Assembly (NCBI GenBank): GCA_018399755.1
Contig: JAGYOE010000004.1
Location: 1 to 64,000 of the forward strand
Direction of reading: 5' to 3'
DNA: 64,000 nt
From: Bacilli bacterium
GTDB taxonomy: Bacteria > Bacillota_I > Bacilli_A > Izemoplasmatales > Hujiaoplasmataceae
Part shown: positions 1 through 11,566 of the stretch, piece by piece
Layout: every line of letters starts with the position of its first letter
Position numbering within the stretch: position 1 is the first letter of the stretch
Translations under genes and position numbers: made by a program
Notes under the pieces: model-generated
Database searches by the model: none
The model's input: only the letters and a program-made list of their open reading frames with translations
Told to the model about the DNA's origin: nothing

Positions 1-442
1 TACCAAATACAAGAATTTCTTTATATACATCTGATTCATTAAATATAATATCAGAATTCTTCTGGCTAGCATTTTCGTAAGCAACTATCACAGATGCATC
101 AACACTCTTTAACTTTTGCAAATAACTTATTTCTCTTAATTCTTGATCAGTATAGTGAGCATAATAATCAGGTAAAATAATAACTTTATTATAAGGAGAA
201 AAATCACTTATAATAAACTGAAAAATTGTTGGTCGTTTAAAAGAAATTACATAGGTTGATGATATTGAACCTTCAATCTCGTCAACTTCATAATCAACTT
301 CAATTAAAGACTCAACTTCTGTAATTCCTCCAGGAGCTGATATCTGAAAATCTATTCGATAAACCAATAGAAACATTAATATTATATAGGGAATAAATAG
401 TAATTTAATTTTAGGCCATAAAAAATCAGTTAGTTCTTTCAT
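1..442 (-). CDS. YlbL/SepM-like PDZ-domain membrane protease, N-terminal part (runs off window start)
   Basis: Own translation from ATG at 440-442: [55 protein letters not shown]...; one TM then 'APGGITEV..' as in the YlbL family. Absent from the ORF track because it is truncated. Confidence 0.6.
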   Translation of the reverse strand, partial: MKELTDFLWPKIKLLFIPYIILMFLLVYRIDFQISAPGGITEVESLIEVDYEVDEIEGSISSTYVISFKRPTIFQFIISDFSPYNKVIILPDYYAHYTDQELREISYLQKLKSVDASVIVAYENASQKNSDIIFNESDVYKEILVFG

Positions 443-926
443 TTTTAATCCTTACTTTATAATTTTCCAATTTTCTTGTTTTAACCCCAGCATGTTTAAA
501 GAGTTTTTTTGAAGCTTGAGTCTGAGGTAAAGACGGATATTTATCTTCTAGATAAATTACTTCTTTAATACCTGATTGAATTATTAGTTTCGCACATTCA
601 TTACAAGGAAATAAAGTAACAAAAATACGAGAATTCAATAAATCAGCACTACTATTTAAAATCGCATTAGCTTCTGCATGAACAACATAGGCATATTTTG
701 TATCTAAATAATCTCCTTCTCTTTTCCATGGCAAAACATCATCAGAACAGCCAATCGGAAAACCATTATAACCAATTCCAACAATCCTGTTTCTTTGATT
801 AACGATACAAGCACCTACTTGAGAAGTGTCATCTTTTGATCTCATAGCAGATAAAGCTGCGACTCCCATAAAATATTCATCCCAACTAATATAATCACTT
901 CGTTTCATATAATCACTCCAAATCAA
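426..926 (-). CDS. comEB: dCMP deaminase (ComEB family)
   Basis: HAEANAIL and [14 protein letters not shown] zinc-deaminase motifs. Confidence 0.85.
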   Translation of the reverse strand: MIWSDYMKRSDYISWDEYFMGVAALSAMRSKDDTSQVGACIVNQRNRIVGIGYNGFPIGCSDDVLPWKREGDYLDTKYAYVVHAEANAILNSSADLLNSRIFVTLFPCNECAKLIIQSGIKEVIYLEDKYPSLPQTQASKKLFKHAGVKTRKLENYKVRIKNERTN

Positions 927-959
927 ATTTTATAACTAATATAAATTACAAAACTCATT

Positions 960-1451
960 TTATTCTTCTATATCCTTAACACTGTTTAAATTGATATGAC
1001 AATAACCTCTAGGATTTTTATCAAGATAATTTTGATGATAATTTTCTGCTGGATAAAAATCTTCGGCCATTTTTATTTCTGTATAAATTTTCTTAGGATA
1101 ATTTTTTCGTATTGAATCTATATAATCTTTAACAAAATCCAAATCATTGCTTGAATAACAATAAATACCAGTTCTATATAATTTACCCAAATCATTACCT
1201 TGGCGGTTAATAAGCGTAGGATCAATAATATTAAAGAAATGATCTAATAATTTCTTTAAATCAATAACTAATTCATCATATTCAATTACAACTGCTTCAG
1301 CATGTCCACTACCGTTTATAACATCTTGATAACTAGGATTATCGATATCACCATCAATATAACCTACAATTGTATTTTTAACACCTTTTACTAAATCAAA
1401 ATAAGCTTGTACTCCCCAAAAACATCCGCCTGCAAATATAATCTTTTTCAT
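960..1451 (-). CDS. msrA: Peptide-methionine (S)-S-oxide reductase
   Basis: N-terminal GGCFWGVQAYF active-site motif and whole-protein similarity to MsrA. Confidence 0.92.
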   Translation of the reverse strand: MKKIIFAGGCFWGVQAYFDLVKGVKNTIVGYIDGDIDNPSYQDVINGSGHAEAVVIEYDELVIDLKKLLDHFFNIIDPTLINRQGNDLGKLYRTGIYCYSSNDLDFVKDYIDSIRKNYPKKIYTEIKMAEDFYPAENYHQNYLDKNPRGYCHINLNSVKDIEE

Positions 1452-1457
1452 ATTTTT

Positions 1458-2144
1458 TTATTCACTTTCTAAAAATTTATTAATTACATATGAAGTCATA
1501 AACAATCCAGCTGTACTAGGACAAAAAGCTGTTGACCCAAGTATTTTTGGATCAATCACAGTAGCTGGAGTTTCAATCGAATAAACAACAGGAACTTCGA
1601 GAGATAAATTATTTTCTCTAAATTTTTTACGAATAACTTTTGCTAAAGGACAAATACTTGTGTCTTTTAACTTAGTTATTTTAATTTTTTCAGGATGAAA
1701 TTTATTAGCAAAACCCATTGATAAAATAATCGGTATATCAAGCTTCAAACATTCTTTAGCAATATCGATTTTAGCAAAAACATCATCGATACAATCTAAA
1801 ACAAAATCAAAATCACTAGTAATAATATCATTAATATTATCACTATCAACTCTAAAGTTTAAAGCATTTATCTTTAACTTTGAATTAATCTTTAATGCTC
1901 TATCTTTAAAGGCTTCAATCTTAGGTGTATCAATATTAGTTTCTAAGGCAATTAATTGGCGATTAATATTTGTAATATCAATTCTATCATAATCTACAAC
2001 TACTAAATTTTCAATACCGCTTCTAACTAGTGCTTCTGATGCAAAAGAACCAACACCGCCTAAACCAAAGACTAAAACTTTTTTTGATTTTAGCATTTTA
2101 AGTTTTTCTTTACCGATTAAATTTTCTAAACGATTAAACTTCAT
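1458..2144 (-). CDS. tcdA: ThiF/E1-like tRNA threonylcarbamoyladenosine dehydratase
   Basis: VLVFGLGGVGSFASEALVRSGI Rossmann motif, DINRQ-type motif 'DITNINRQL', 'VLDCIDDVFAK'. Confidence 0.85.
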   Translation of the reverse strand: MKFNRLENLIGKEKLKMLKSKKVLVFGLGGVGSFASEALVRSGIENLVVVDYDRIDITNINRQLIALETNIDTPKIEAFKDRALKINSKLKINALNFRVDSDNINDIITSDFDFVLDCIDDVFAKIDIAKECLKLDIPIILSMGFANKFHPEKIKITKLKDTSICPLAKVIRKKFRENNLSLEVPVVYSIETPATVIDPKILGSTAFCPSTAGLFMTSYVINKFLESE

Positions 2145-2184
2145 TATACCACCTATATAAATAAAAGCCGCTTATATGCAGCCA

Positions 2185-2625
2185 TTATTTTCGTCTCATA
2201 TAATCAAACTTGAAATATTTCTTTCCTAAAACGCTTAACAAATATAAGGTAATTGCGGTTATTATAACTAAAATGTTGGCAATATATGCGCGATTACCAT
2301 CAAGATAATCAAAAATAACTACAGAACCTAAAATTGCAAAACCACTAATAAATAACAGATAAAGAAATTCATAACGATAATGCGCTTTAATTTTACGTTT
2401 AAGTTTATCTTTTTTTAATATTAAAATAATTGTCCCTAAAATAGTAAAGAAAAAATTAACCCCTAATAAAATCAACATAAATAACCTTATATCAACAACT
2501 TTATCAATATCAAATAAATATAAAAAAACTAGTAATATTGGCAAAAAGCATATCATTGTCCAATAAAATAAAATTGAACTTATCTCATAATTAGAATATA
2601 TTTTTTCTTTTTGTTTCTTTATCAT
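2185..2625 (-). CDS. Hypothetical multi-pass membrane protein
   Basis: 146 aa with about four hydrophobic helices; no recognised family. Confidence 0.6.
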   Translation of the reverse strand: MIKKQKEKIYSNYEISSILFYWTMICFLPILLVFLYLFDIDKVVDIRLFMLILLGVNFFFTILGTIILILKKDKLKRKIKAHYRYEFLYLLFISGFAILGSVVIFDYLDGNRAYIANILVIITAITLYLLSVLGKKYFKFDYMRRK

Positions 2626-3752
2626 GATCCCTTAGCCTCTGAAACACTTTTTTGTAACTTCTCTTTTCTTAGGTCTCTATAGAAATGATAAAAGACTCTA
2701 ATAGAAGCGGCAATAGGTGATGCGAAAATAACCCCTATGGCACCAAATAGTGAACCAAAGAAAAGAATTGAAATAATAATTAAAATCGGGTGAATTGATA
2801 ATTGATGTGACATAATTAGTGGTTGAAAAATATTACCTTCAATAAACTGAAGCACAAAGTTAACCATGAGAACCATAAGAGGTCCAGGCCCACTTGTAGC
2901 AATAACCGAATAAATTATCGGTGGTAAAGCAGCTATAATTAGCCCAAAATAAGGAATAATATTTGTAATTCCAGCTAATAAGCCAAATGCAAAATAATAT
3001 TTTAAACCTATTAACTTATATACAATTGTAGCTATAGCTCCTAAAGCAACCATTAACATTAATTGACCGCGAAGATAAGCACCAACAGTATCATTTAATC
3101 TTGAAGATAATTTAGAAACGTTTTTTTCATGTTTTTTAGGTATTATCCCACGTATATAATCACCGATTAGTTCATAATCATATAAGTAATATAATAGTAA
3201 AATTGGCAATAAAGCAATACTCGTAATTAAAGGAATAACCCAACTAGAAATACTTGTTATTAAATTTGGAACAAATGTTTGTAAAGTTTCATTTAAAATA
3301 TCTGTTTCGACAATATAATCTCTAATCTGATCATAAATATTAGTTCCAAAAATAAAATCATCACGTAAATCAGTCGTAATATAATCAATAATACCTGGAA
3401 AATCATTTTCAAAGAAACTCTGAATTTCACTAATAATTAGAGGTGTAATAAAATAAAACGCCGCGAAAATTAAACCAACTGCAATAATAAAAACCAAACC
3501 TAAAGAAAAACCTCTAGGACCAATCCCTTTCTTTTCTAAATAACGAATTAACGGAAAGAGTATTAATGCAAAAATATAGGCTAAGCCAATAGGAATGATT
3601 ACAGCTCTTATAGCCGCTAATATCCAATTCCAAAAATCACTAAATTGAATTGATATCAGTAAAATCCCTAAAGCTAGCAATATAATAACAAGGTATTTTA
3701 TTATTCGATTAAGTTTTTCATCGCTAATCTTATACTTATTCATATCACACAT
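2622..3752 (-). CDS. AI-2E family transporter
   Basis: Multi-TM; 'GLLAGITNIIPYFGLIIAALPPII' and C-terminal 'PILIIISILFFGSLFGAIGVIFASPIAA'. Confidence 0.85.
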   Translation of the reverse strand: MCDMNKYKISDEKLNRIIKYLVIILLALGILLISIQFSDFWNWILAAIRAVIIPIGLAYIFALILFPLIRYLEKKGIGPRGFSLGLVFIIAVGLIFAAFYFITPLIISEIQSFFENDFPGIIDYITTDLRDDFIFGTNIYDQIRDYIVETDILNETLQTFVPNLITSISSWVIPLITSIALLPILLLYYLYDYELIGDYIRGIIPKKHEKNVSKLSSRLNDTVGAYLRGQLMLMVALGAIATIVYKLIGLKYYFAFGLLAGITNIIPYFGLIIAALPPIIYSVIATSGPGPLMVLMVNFVLQFIEGNIFQPLIMSHQLSIHPILIIISILFFGSLFGAIGVIFASPIAASIRVFYHFYRDLRKEKLQKSVSEAKGS

Positions 3753-3806
3753 CCTAAATTTAATTATATCATAATTTAGACAATATTAAATAGCTTTAAA
3801 TAAAAT

Positions 3807-5114
3807 TTAACAACCATTACATCCTTCACAAGCCTTTGATATATTACTATTTTGGAATTTTGATAATAGATATTGATATAAATCATCAAGATTTACAGTT
3901 TCTTGTTCACCAGTTTTAGCGTTTTTAACATTTATTTTGTGTTCTGAAGCTTCTTTTTCTCCATAAATTAAATAATACCTAGCATTTACTCTATCAGCTT
4001 GTTTAAACTGAGCTTTTAAACTGCGATTTAAAAAATCATAGTCTATGATTAATCCGCCTAATCGCAAATCATTAATTATTTTTAAGGCATCATTTTCAAA
4101 AACATTATCTAAATTAATAAAATATGCATGTATTTCGCTTTCCTCTGCAAAGAATGCTGAGTTCTCCAAGGCTAATATAATTCTTTCTGCTCCAAAGGCA
4201 AAACCAACAGCTGGAGTATCAGGTCCATCTAAATCTGAAATTAAATCATTATATCTTCCTCCACCAACTAGAGTTGATTGAGAACCTAATTTATCAGATT
4301 CAGAAATTATCTCGAAGACAGTATGTGTATAATAATCTAAGCCTCTAACTAGATTTTTATCTATCTCAAAATTCAAACCTAATGACTCTAAACCTAAAAC
4401 AACATGATCAAAATGATATTTAGCACTATCTGAAAGATAATCTAATGGTTTAGGTGCAGCTAAAACAACTGGATTATCTTGATCGACTTTACAATCCAAC
4501 ACTCTTAAAGGATTCTCTTTATGACGTCTTTGACAGTCTTTACAAAGTTTATTGATATTTGGTTCTAAATACTCACTTAAAACTTCTAAGTACTGTTTTT
4601 TTGAGGCCTTATCGCCTAAACTATTAACTTTAATAACAATATCTTTTATGTTTAAAGCTTGTAAATAAGTTATAGCAAAGTTAATTATTTCAACATCTAC
4701 TAAAGGTGAACTAGAACCTATAATTTCAGCACCAAACTGATGGAACTGTCTTTGCCTTCCTTTTTGTGGTCTTTCATATCTAAACATCGGGCCATAGTAA
4801 TAAAGTTTCTGAGGTTGTGATGCATCAGCATACAATTTATTTTCTATTACTGCTCGAACAATTGGCGCTGTGCCTTCTGGTCTTAAAGTGTTTGAGCGGT
4901 TACCTCTATCTTTAAAATCATAGGTTTCTTTTTTAACTATATCACTTGATTGACCTACAGAACGATGAAATAATTCAGAAGCTTCAAAAATAGGAGTTCT
5001 AATTTCTTTGAAATTAAAAATCCTTGCGACATTTTTCATTACATCTTCAATTTTTTGCCATTTCTCGCTTTCTTCAGGTAAAATATCATAAGTGCCTTTT
5101 ATTTTTTTAATCAT
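3807..5114 (-). CDS. hisS: Histidyl-tRNA synthetase
   Basis: GTYDILPEES, FRYERPQKGRQRQFHQFG, GLDYYTHTVFE motifs; unusual C-terminal CEGCNGC. Confidence 0.95.
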   Translation of the reverse strand: MIKKIKGTYDILPEESEKWQKIEDVMKNVARIFNFKEIRTPIFEASELFHRSVGQSSDIVKKETYDFKDRGNRSNTLRPEGTAPIVRAVIENKLYADASQPQKLYYYGPMFRYERPQKGRQRQFHQFGAEIIGSSSPLVDVEIINFAITYLQALNIKDIVIKVNSLGDKASKKQYLEVLSEYLEPNINKLCKDCQRRHKENPLRVLDCKVDQDNPVVLAAPKPLDYLSDSAKYHFDHVVLGLESLGLNFEIDKNLVRGLDYYTHTVFEIISESDKLGSQSTLVGGGRYNDLISDLDGPDTPAVGFAFGAERIILALENSAFFAEESEIHAYFINLDNVFENDALKIINDLRLGGLIIDYDFLNRSLKAQFKQADRVNARYYLIYGEKEASEHKINVKNAKTGEQETVNLDDLYQYLLSKFQNSNISKACEGCNGC

Positions 5115-5128
5115 CGCTATCCCTTTCT

Positions 5129-5156
5129 AAAAAAAATCGCCCTAAAAAGGACGATA
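5129..5156 (-). terminator. Intrinsic terminator downstream of acpP
   Basis: Minus strand ATCGTCC-tttt-AGGGCGAT followed by T-run. Confidence 0.7.
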
Positions 5157-5165
5157 TTAAATTTT

Positions 5166-5438
5166 TTATTCAAAATAATCGTCACTAACACTATCAGCTA
5201 CGAAATCAACTAAATCTTCAACGTTTTTCATATCAGTCGCCGCCTCATCAGTAATAGTGATTAAAAACTCACTTTCAATTTGATTAAAAAGTTCTAATGC
5301 ATCTAATGAATCAGCTCCAAAATCCTCGGCTAACCCTGCATCTAATTTGACAACTTCTGGTTTAACACCTAATTCTTGTACAATCATTTCTTTAATTTTA
5401 TTGAAAACTTCTTCTCTTTTATCCATAATGTCCTCCAT
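5166..5438 (-). CDS. acpP: Acyl carrier protein
   Basis: AEDFGADSLDALELFNQIE phosphopantetheine attachment motif (DSL). Confidence 0.92.
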   Translation of the reverse strand: MEDIMDKREEVFNKIKEMIVQELGVKPEVVKLDAGLAEDFGADSLDALELFNQIESEFLITITDEAATDMKNVEDLVDFVADSVSDDYFE

Positions 5439-5492
5439 TTTTTATTATATAATCATTATATTATTTTTTAGATAACTAGTCAAATATAGTTA

Positions 5493-5936
5493 TCAATCAC
5501 TATCAATTATTATTGTTACAGGTCCGTCATTTACTGATGAAATTTTCATATTTTCTCCAAACAAACCATCATAAACTTCTAAATTATAAGTATTGCGTAA
5601 AATATCGTTAAATTTATTATACATTTCCTGAGCTAATTCATAATTCATAGCTTGTGAAAAACCTGGGCGGTTTTGTTTTTTAATATCACCATACAAGGTA
5701 AATTGAGATATTGATAAAATTTCTCCCCTTACTTTTTTAATATCAAGATTCATTAACCCAGCATCATCAGAAAAAATTCTTAGTTTAGCTACTTTTCTAG
5801 CACAATATTCCAAATCTTTTAATTTATCATCGGTTTTCAAACCAACTAATAATAAATAACCATTATTAATTTGATTAACAATTTTTTTATTAACTATTAC
5901 ACTAGCCTCTAAAACTCTTTGAACTATAACCTTCAC
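5493..5936 (-). CDS. dtd: D-aminoacyl-tRNA deacylase
   Basis: MKVIVQRV start, SQFTLYGD, NDGPVTI motifs. Confidence 0.93.
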   Translation of the reverse strand: MKVIVQRVLEASVIVNKKIVNQINNGYLLLVGLKTDDKLKDLEYCARKVAKLRIFSDDAGLMNLDIKKVRGEILSISQFTLYGDIKKQNRPGFSQAMNYELAQEMYNKFNDILRNTYNLEVYDGLFGENMKISSVNDGPVTIIIDSD

Positions 5937-8113
5937 GTTCCTAACCTCTCAATTGAATATACCCCTTTAACTTTTTGTAAGTTCGCTATAAGATTTTCTA
6001 ATTCATTAACACTTGCAATTTCAATTTTTGTTATAATAGTACCTTCTTTAACATTATTTGTTTGCGCAGAAACTTGTATAATTTTTGCTTTCGATGAAGT
6101 CGAAGTATTAATAATTTCTGCTAAAATATTATCTCTATTTTGTACATATATTTTTAACGAAGTAACATATTTTTTAGTCAAATCGTCTCCCCAATAAACA
6201 TCAATAAGCCTGTTTTTATCATATGTTTCAACATTATTACAAGTTTTTCTATGAACCATAATTCCATATGACTTTGATACATAACCAATAATATCATCAC
6301 CATATATAGGTTTACAACAATTTGCTAGTTTAATTGATGGTTTATCTAATCCTTCAACAATAACATTAACATCTGAATGTAAAAATCTTTTTTTAGATTC
6401 ATCCTCTTTATTGTATTTCTCAATTAAATCCTCTTCAGTAGTTTCTGGTTTTCCAGCTAAAACATTTACAGCATTTATCGCTGATAAAACTCCTTTACCT
6501 ATTTCATAATATAAATCTTCTTCAGACTCAATATGACGATTCTTGAAATTTTCATTAACAATTTTATTATTTATCTCAATTTCAATATGTCTGCTTTTTA
6601 CTTCTTTATTAAATTCATTTTTACCTTTTTCAATTAAAAAATCCCGTTTTTGACGATTTAAAAAGTTTTTAATTTTACTCCTGGCATTTGAAGTTTTAGC
6701 AATATTAAGCCAATTCTCATTAGGACCAACAGCGTTTTTAGAGGTTTTAATTTCTACCAAATCTCCAGTTTTCAATTTATAATCTAATGGTCTAATTTTA
6801 CCATTAACAATCGCTCCAACAGTTTTTTCGCCAACTTTAGTATGAATCCTAAAAGCAAAATCAAGTGGTGTAGCTCCAGCTGCTAAATCAATAATATCTC
6901 CTTTAGGGGTAAATACATAAACATTTGCATTTAAAATATCTCCTGTAAAAATATCAAGGATTTCTTCTTCTGAATCTGATTCTTCAGTATACTTAATTAA
7001 CTCTGAATACCATCTCAACTTAGAAGACATAATATTTTCAATGTCTTTTCGATTAGTTTTACTATTTCCATTTTCTTTATATGCCCAATGTGCCGCAACG
7101 CCTTTTTCAGCAATTTCATCCATTTCTTTTGTTCTTATTTGAATTTCATATATCTTTCCATTACTAACCACTGTAGTATGTAATGATTGATACATATTAG
7201 GTTTTGGCATAGCAATATAATCTTTAAACCTTCCAGGTACAGGTATAAATTTTGAATGAACTATCCCAATTGCTCTGTAACAATCACTGACACTATTAAC
7301 AATTACTCTTAAAGCTAGTAAATCATGTATTTCATCAAAATCAATTCTTTTGTTATTCATTTTATTATAAACAGAATGAATATTTTTTATTCGTCCTTTA
7401 ATCTCAAATTCAAAATTTTCTTGTCTAAGAAGTTTTTTCAACTCTTCTTCCATTCTTAATACATCGGCTTCTCTACTACCTTTTTTATCCCTTAACTTTT
7501 TGGCAATATCCTGATATTCATAAGGATATAAATACTTAAAAGCAATGTCTTCAAGTTCTGCTTTTAAACGATACATACCTAATCTATGGGCAATTGGAAC
7601 AAAAATATCTAACGTTTCTCGTGAAATCCTTGATTGCTTTTCATCGCTTAAAAAAGCAAGGGTACGCATATTATTAAGTCTATCAGCCAATTTAACTAAT
7701 ATCACACGAATATCTTTAGCCATAGCCAAAACCATTTTTTGATGATTTTTAGCTTGTTGTTGAACTTTAGAGTTTTGATATTGTAATTGTTTTAATTTTG
7801 TTAAGCCTTCAACTATATCTGCAATTTCCTCACCAAACTCTGACTTGATTTCTTCGTAAGTCGTATCTGTATCTTCAAGAATATCATGTAATAGCCCCGC
7901 AACAATTGTATTAGGATCAACTTCATATTCAGCCAATGTAATAGCTACATCTCTTGGATGAATAATATATGGTTCTTTTGATTTTCGCAACTGTCCTTCA
8001 TGTTTACTCTTCGCATAATCAAAAGCGCGTCTGATTAATTGCAGATGCTTAGGTTTAGATAAATATTTAGTTAGTTCTGTTTCAAGCTTTTTGTAATAGT
8101 CAATTTCAGACAA
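5933..8113 (-). CDS. rel: RelA/SpoT family (p)ppGpp synthetase/hydrolase
   Basis: HD domain 'AGLLHDILEDTDTTYEEI', synthetase 'GRFKDYIAMPKPNMYQSLHTTV', TGS and ACT domains. Confidence 0.95.
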   Translation of the reverse strand: MSEIDYYKKLETELTKYLSKPKHLQLIRRAFDYAKSKHEGQLRKSKEPYIIHPRDVAITLAEYEVDPNTIVAGLLHDILEDTDTTYEEIKSEFGEEIADIVEGLTKLKQLQYQNSKVQQQAKNHQKMVLAMAKDIRVILVKLADRLNNMRTLAFLSDEKQSRISRETLDIFVPIAHRLGMYRLKAELEDIAFKYLYPYEYQDIAKKLRDKKGSREADVLRMEEELKKLLRQENFEFEIKGRIKNIHSVYNKMNNKRIDFDEIHDLLALRVIVNSVSDCYRAIGIVHSKFIPVPGRFKDYIAMPKPNMYQSLHTTVVSNGKIYEIQIRTKEMDEIAEKGVAAHWAYKENGNSKTNRKDIENIMSSKLRWYSELIKYTEESDSEEEILDIFTGDILNANVYVFTPKGDIIDLAAGATPLDFAFRIHTKVGEKTVGAIVNGKIRPLDYKLKTGDLVEIKTSKNAVGPNENWLNIAKTSNARSKIKNFLNRQKRDFLIEKGKNEFNKEVKSRHIEIEINNKIVNENFKNRHIESEEDLYYEIGKGVLSAINAVNVLAGKPETTEEDLIEKYNKEDESKKRFLHSDVNVIVEGLDKPSIKLANCCKPIYGDDIIGYVSKSYGIMVHRKTCNNVETYDKNRLIDVYWGDDLTKKYVTSLKIYVQNRDNILAEIINTSTSSKAKIIQVSAQTNNVKEGTIITKIEIASVNELENLIANLQKVKGVYSIERLGT

Positions 8114-8124
8114 ATATATTCCTC

Positions 8125-8637
8125 CTAATATTTAAGCAATACTTTTATCGGATAGTTAGTTAATTTATCTCGGGCTTTTAAATCAATTAGTTCAATTATA
8201 AAGCCTAAGCCAACTACATTTCCACCTGCTTCTTCAACTAATTTAATAGTAGCTTCAAGTGTGCCTCCAGTAGCTAATAAGTCATCCATAATTAAGACTT
8301 TATCACCTTTTTTAATTGCATCTTTATGCATTTCTAAAGAATTAGTTCCATATTCCAACTCATAATCATAGTTTAAAGTTTCTCTAGGTAATTTTCCCGG
8401 CTTTCTTATTGGAATAAAAGGTAAACTCAATGCATATGAAACCGGTGCCCCAACAATAAATCCTCTCGCATCAGGACCAACAATTATATCTGCTTGTTTT
8501 TCTTTAGCAAATTCCACAAATTCATCAATAGCTGCTTTAAAAGCTTTTCCATTACCAATTAAAGGTGTAATATCCTTAAATTGAATTCCCTCAACAGGAA
8601 AATCTGGTACATTTTTAATATATTTATTATAATCCAT
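8125..8637 (-). CDS. apt: Adenine phosphoribosyltransferase
   Basis: [18 protein letters not shown] motif [14 protein letters not shown]. Confidence 0.95.
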   Translation of the reverse strand: MDYNKYIKNVPDFPVEGIQFKDITPLIGNGKAFKAAIDEFVEFAKEKQADIIVGPDARGFIVGAPVSYALSLPFIPIRKPGKLPRETLNYDYELEYGTNSLEMHKDAIKKGDKVLIMDDLLATGGTLEATIKLVEEAGGNVVGLGFIIELIDLKARDKLTNYPIKVLLKY

Positions 8638-10720
8638 GATACCCCTCCATATATTCTTTTATTTTTTCTTTATGAGATTGATACAACCAATCAATAGTTT
8701 TTTTCTTATCTAAAAATGATTGATATGTAACTGATTCTTTTAAATCTGTTTTCTTACCTGATTTAATATAATAACTATTATCATTTTTACCAATAAAATC
8801 TAAATCAGAAAAAATATTAATTATCTTTTCAGCGAAAATTTCATCAATATTAAATAATTTTATGATATCAAAGATATCAAAATCTTGTATTTTTTTAAGC
8901 TTTAGATAGATTTTACCCAATTCATTACGATCAATTATAAGATTATAATTAAAATCATATTCTTTAGGACATAGTACAAATGAATTATATTTTTCAAAGA
9001 TTTCTTTGATAGTTTTACTTGTATTAGTTAATATCAATTCATCATTTAAACAAATAAAATTTTCAAAAAGGTTGGCTTTAATATAGTTTTTATTAACTGT
9101 ATTTCTATAATCAATAACTTGTAAATTGTCGCACAATAAATCATTAATCATAATTTGAATATTTTCGTGGTTGCGATAATGATTAATTGTTAACCCCCCA
9201 CAAATATCAATTATATCATTTACTTCAAGATTATAATAGTATTCTAGGCTATTAAATTTAATTGCTTCAAATATTTGATTATTGTTTTCAAGCAATAATT
9301 TTACATGATTTTTGCCGATAATTTGTTTGCGTACTACACGTAAATTTTTAAATAAAAATAAAGCTGTGTGAAATGATTTATTTTGCAACCTATAGATTGT
9401 ATCTTTACTAATATCAGTTATATCTACTTCCATATCTATATCTAATACAGGTTCAGATTCTTCAAAAATAAAACTATTAATCTTCTTTTTAAAAGCCGAG
9501 AGATTTTCAAGTTTTAACTGCATACCAGCAGCTTGAGAATGTCCTCCATAACGTTCTAAATACTCATTAGACTTATCTAATAAGTTTAAAATAGATACAT
9601 TGCCAAATGATCTAGCTGATCCTTTAGCAATATCATCTTCTATAGTTAAAACTATCGTTGGTTTTTGATATTTTTCCGATATTCTTTGTGCACAAATACC
9701 AATTACACCTTCATGAAATTCTTCTGAAGCTAAAACTAAAACTTGGTCTGAATGATCGATTAACTTTTCTGCTTTAATAAATGAATCTTTAGTATGTTTT
9801 TTTCTTAATTTATGATTGTCTTCAATTTCGATTATTAAATCATTTGCGTAAGTAATATCTTCAGTAATCAATAACTCGATAGCTAATTCTGCTTGATTAA
9901 GCCTACCACTACTATTAATTTTTGGAGCTATTTGAAATGATATTGCCGTAGCGTTTATAATATCTAGATCACTATATTGAAGAATCTTTTGTAATCCAAG
10001 ATTTTCGGTTTTTTTTAACTGCTTAAGCCCTAAATTTACAATTGCTTGATTTTCATTAATCAAAGGCATTAAATCAGCTATAGTCCCAATCATAACTAAA
10101 TCTGATAAGTCTTTAGGATATGCTTTTTTTGTTGCCCAAACTAACTTAAAAGCAACCATACATCCAGCAATATCTTTAAACGGATAATCTGAACTAACCT
10201 TTGTATGGATTATAGCATAAGCTTTAGGTAATTTGTCTCCAATTTCATGATGATCAGTTAAGATTGTATCAATCCCAGCATTATTCAATTTAGCAATTTC
10301 ATTTACAGAATTTATTCCATTATCAACTGTTATCATTAAAGAAAAATCTTCATTAATTATATCGGTTACTATTTCTTCGTTTAAACCATAACCATCTTTA
10401 AAACGATTAGGAATTTTATAACTAATATTGGCTCCAAGAGATTTTAAACCTCGATATATTATTGCGACCGAAGTAATACCATCACAATCATAATCACCAA
10501 AAATTAAGATTTTTTCCTTGTTTGCGATTGCTAAATGAATTCTTTCAGTGGCTTTTTCCATATCATTAAGCAAAAAAGGGTCTATAAGATGTTCTTTTCC
10601 CATGGAAAAAAACGCTTTATAATCTAATATATCGCGGTTTTTAGTTATCAAGTCAAAAACGTCTTCATCTTTAACTATTCCTTTTACTTGTTTGTGCCAA
10701 ATGTATTTACTATTTATCAA
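8627..10720 (-). CDS. recJ: Single-stranded-DNA exonuclease RecJ
   Basis: DHH motifs '[17 protein letters not shown]', '[10 protein letters not shown]', 'GGHSQAAGM'. Confidence 0.93.
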   Translation of the reverse strand: MINSKYIWHKQVKGIVKDEDVFDLITKNRDILDYKAFFSMGKEHLIDPFLLNDMEKATERIHLAIANKEKILIFGDYDCDGITSVAIIYRGLKSLGANISYKIPNRFKDGYGLNEEIVTDIINEDFSLMITVDNGINSVNEIAKLNNAGIDTILTDHHEIGDKLPKAYAIIHTKVSSDYPFKDIAGCMVAFKLVWATKKAYPKDLSDLVMIGTIADLMPLINENQAIVNLGLKQLKKTENLGLQKILQYSDLDIINATAISFQIAPKINSSGRLNQAELAIELLITEDITYANDLIIEIEDNHKLRKKHTKDSFIKAEKLIDHSDQVLVLASEEFHEGVIGICAQRISEKYQKPTIVLTIEDDIAKGSARSFGNVSILNLLDKSNEYLERYGGHSQAAGMQLKLENLSAFKKKINSFIFEESEPVLDIDMEVDITDISKDTIYRLQNKSFHTALFLFKNLRVVRKQIIGKNHVKLLLENNNQIFEAIKFNSLEYYYNLEVNDIIDICGGLTINHYRNHENIQIMINDLLCDNLQVIDYRNTVNKNYIKANLFENFICLNDELILTNTSKTIKEIFEKYNSFVLCPKEYDFNYNLIIDRNELGKIYLKLKKIQDFDIFDIIKLFNIDEIFAEKIINIFSDLDFIGKNDNSYYIKSGKKTDLKESVTYQSFLDKKKTIDWLYQSHKEKIKEYMEGYHGL

Positions 10721-10735
10721 AACAAATCTCCATTT

Positions 10736-11566
10736 CTAAAACTTTAAAGATATATCTAATGATTTATAAGAATGAGTTAGCGCACCTACACTAATAAAAT
10801 CTACGCCAGTTTGACAAACGGATTTAATTCTATTTACCGTCATATTTCCACTGGCTTCTAATAACTTTATATTTTTATTTAGTTCAACAGCTTTAACCAT
10901 AGTTTCATTATCCATATTATCTAGCATAATGATATCACAATCGCTTTTTAAAGCTGTTTTTAAATCAGCTAATGTTTCTACTTCAACTTCAATTTGAACC
11001 GCTTTTCCAACATTTTTTCTAACAATATCTACAGCTTGAATAATAGAATCAGCAGCTTTTAAATGGTTATCTTTTAACATTACCATTTCTGATAGATTCA
11101 TTCTATGGTTTGTTCCGCCGCCATCCCTAACTGCTTTTTTTTCTAAAAACCTTAATAAGGGCGTAGTTTTTCTAGTATCTAATATTTTAGTTTTATAGCC
11201 TTTTGTTTCATCAACAAAAGCCTTTGTCAATGTTGCTATACCAGACATGCGTTGTAAAAAATTTAATGCTACTCTCTCTGCTTTTAATATTGATTTTGTT
11301 AACCCACTTACTTCAGCTATTAAATCACCTTTATTTACTATTTCACTATCATCTTTATAAATAGTGAAATCAATATTACTATCAATTTCTAAAAAAGTAA
11401 GTTTAGCAATATTAATCCCAGAAATTACTCCCGCTTCTTTAGCAATAAACTTAGCAATAGTTTTTTCTTTAGAAAACAAATATTCACTAGAAATATCCTT
11501 TTTAGGAATGTCTTCTTTTAAAGCTTCTTTTATGATTTTAGATATTTTTTTATCCATTTTTATCAC
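10736..11566 (-). CDS. nadC: Nicotinate-nucleotide pyrophosphorylase
   Basis: 'ILDTRKTTPLLRFLEKKAVRDGGGTNHRMNLSEMVMLKDNHL' signature. Confidence 0.95.
   Translation of the reverse strand: MIKMDKKISKIIKEALKEDIPKKDISSEYLFSKEKTIAKFIAKEAGVISGINIAKLTFLEIDSNIDFTIYKDDSEIVNKGDLIAEVSGLTKSILKAERVALNFLQRMSGIATLTKAFVDETKGYKTKILDTRKTTPLLRFLEKKAVRDGGGTNHRMNLSEMVMLKDNHLKAADSIIQAVDIVRKNVGKAVQIEVEVETLADLKTALKSDCDIIMLDNMDNETMVKAVELNKNIKLLEASGNMTVNRIKSVCQTGVDFISVGALTHSYKSLDISLKF

Noticed and set aside
4045-4281. Plus-strand ORF opposite hisS
   Set aside because: Antisense shadow of a clear housekeeping gene; no RBS or family signal.
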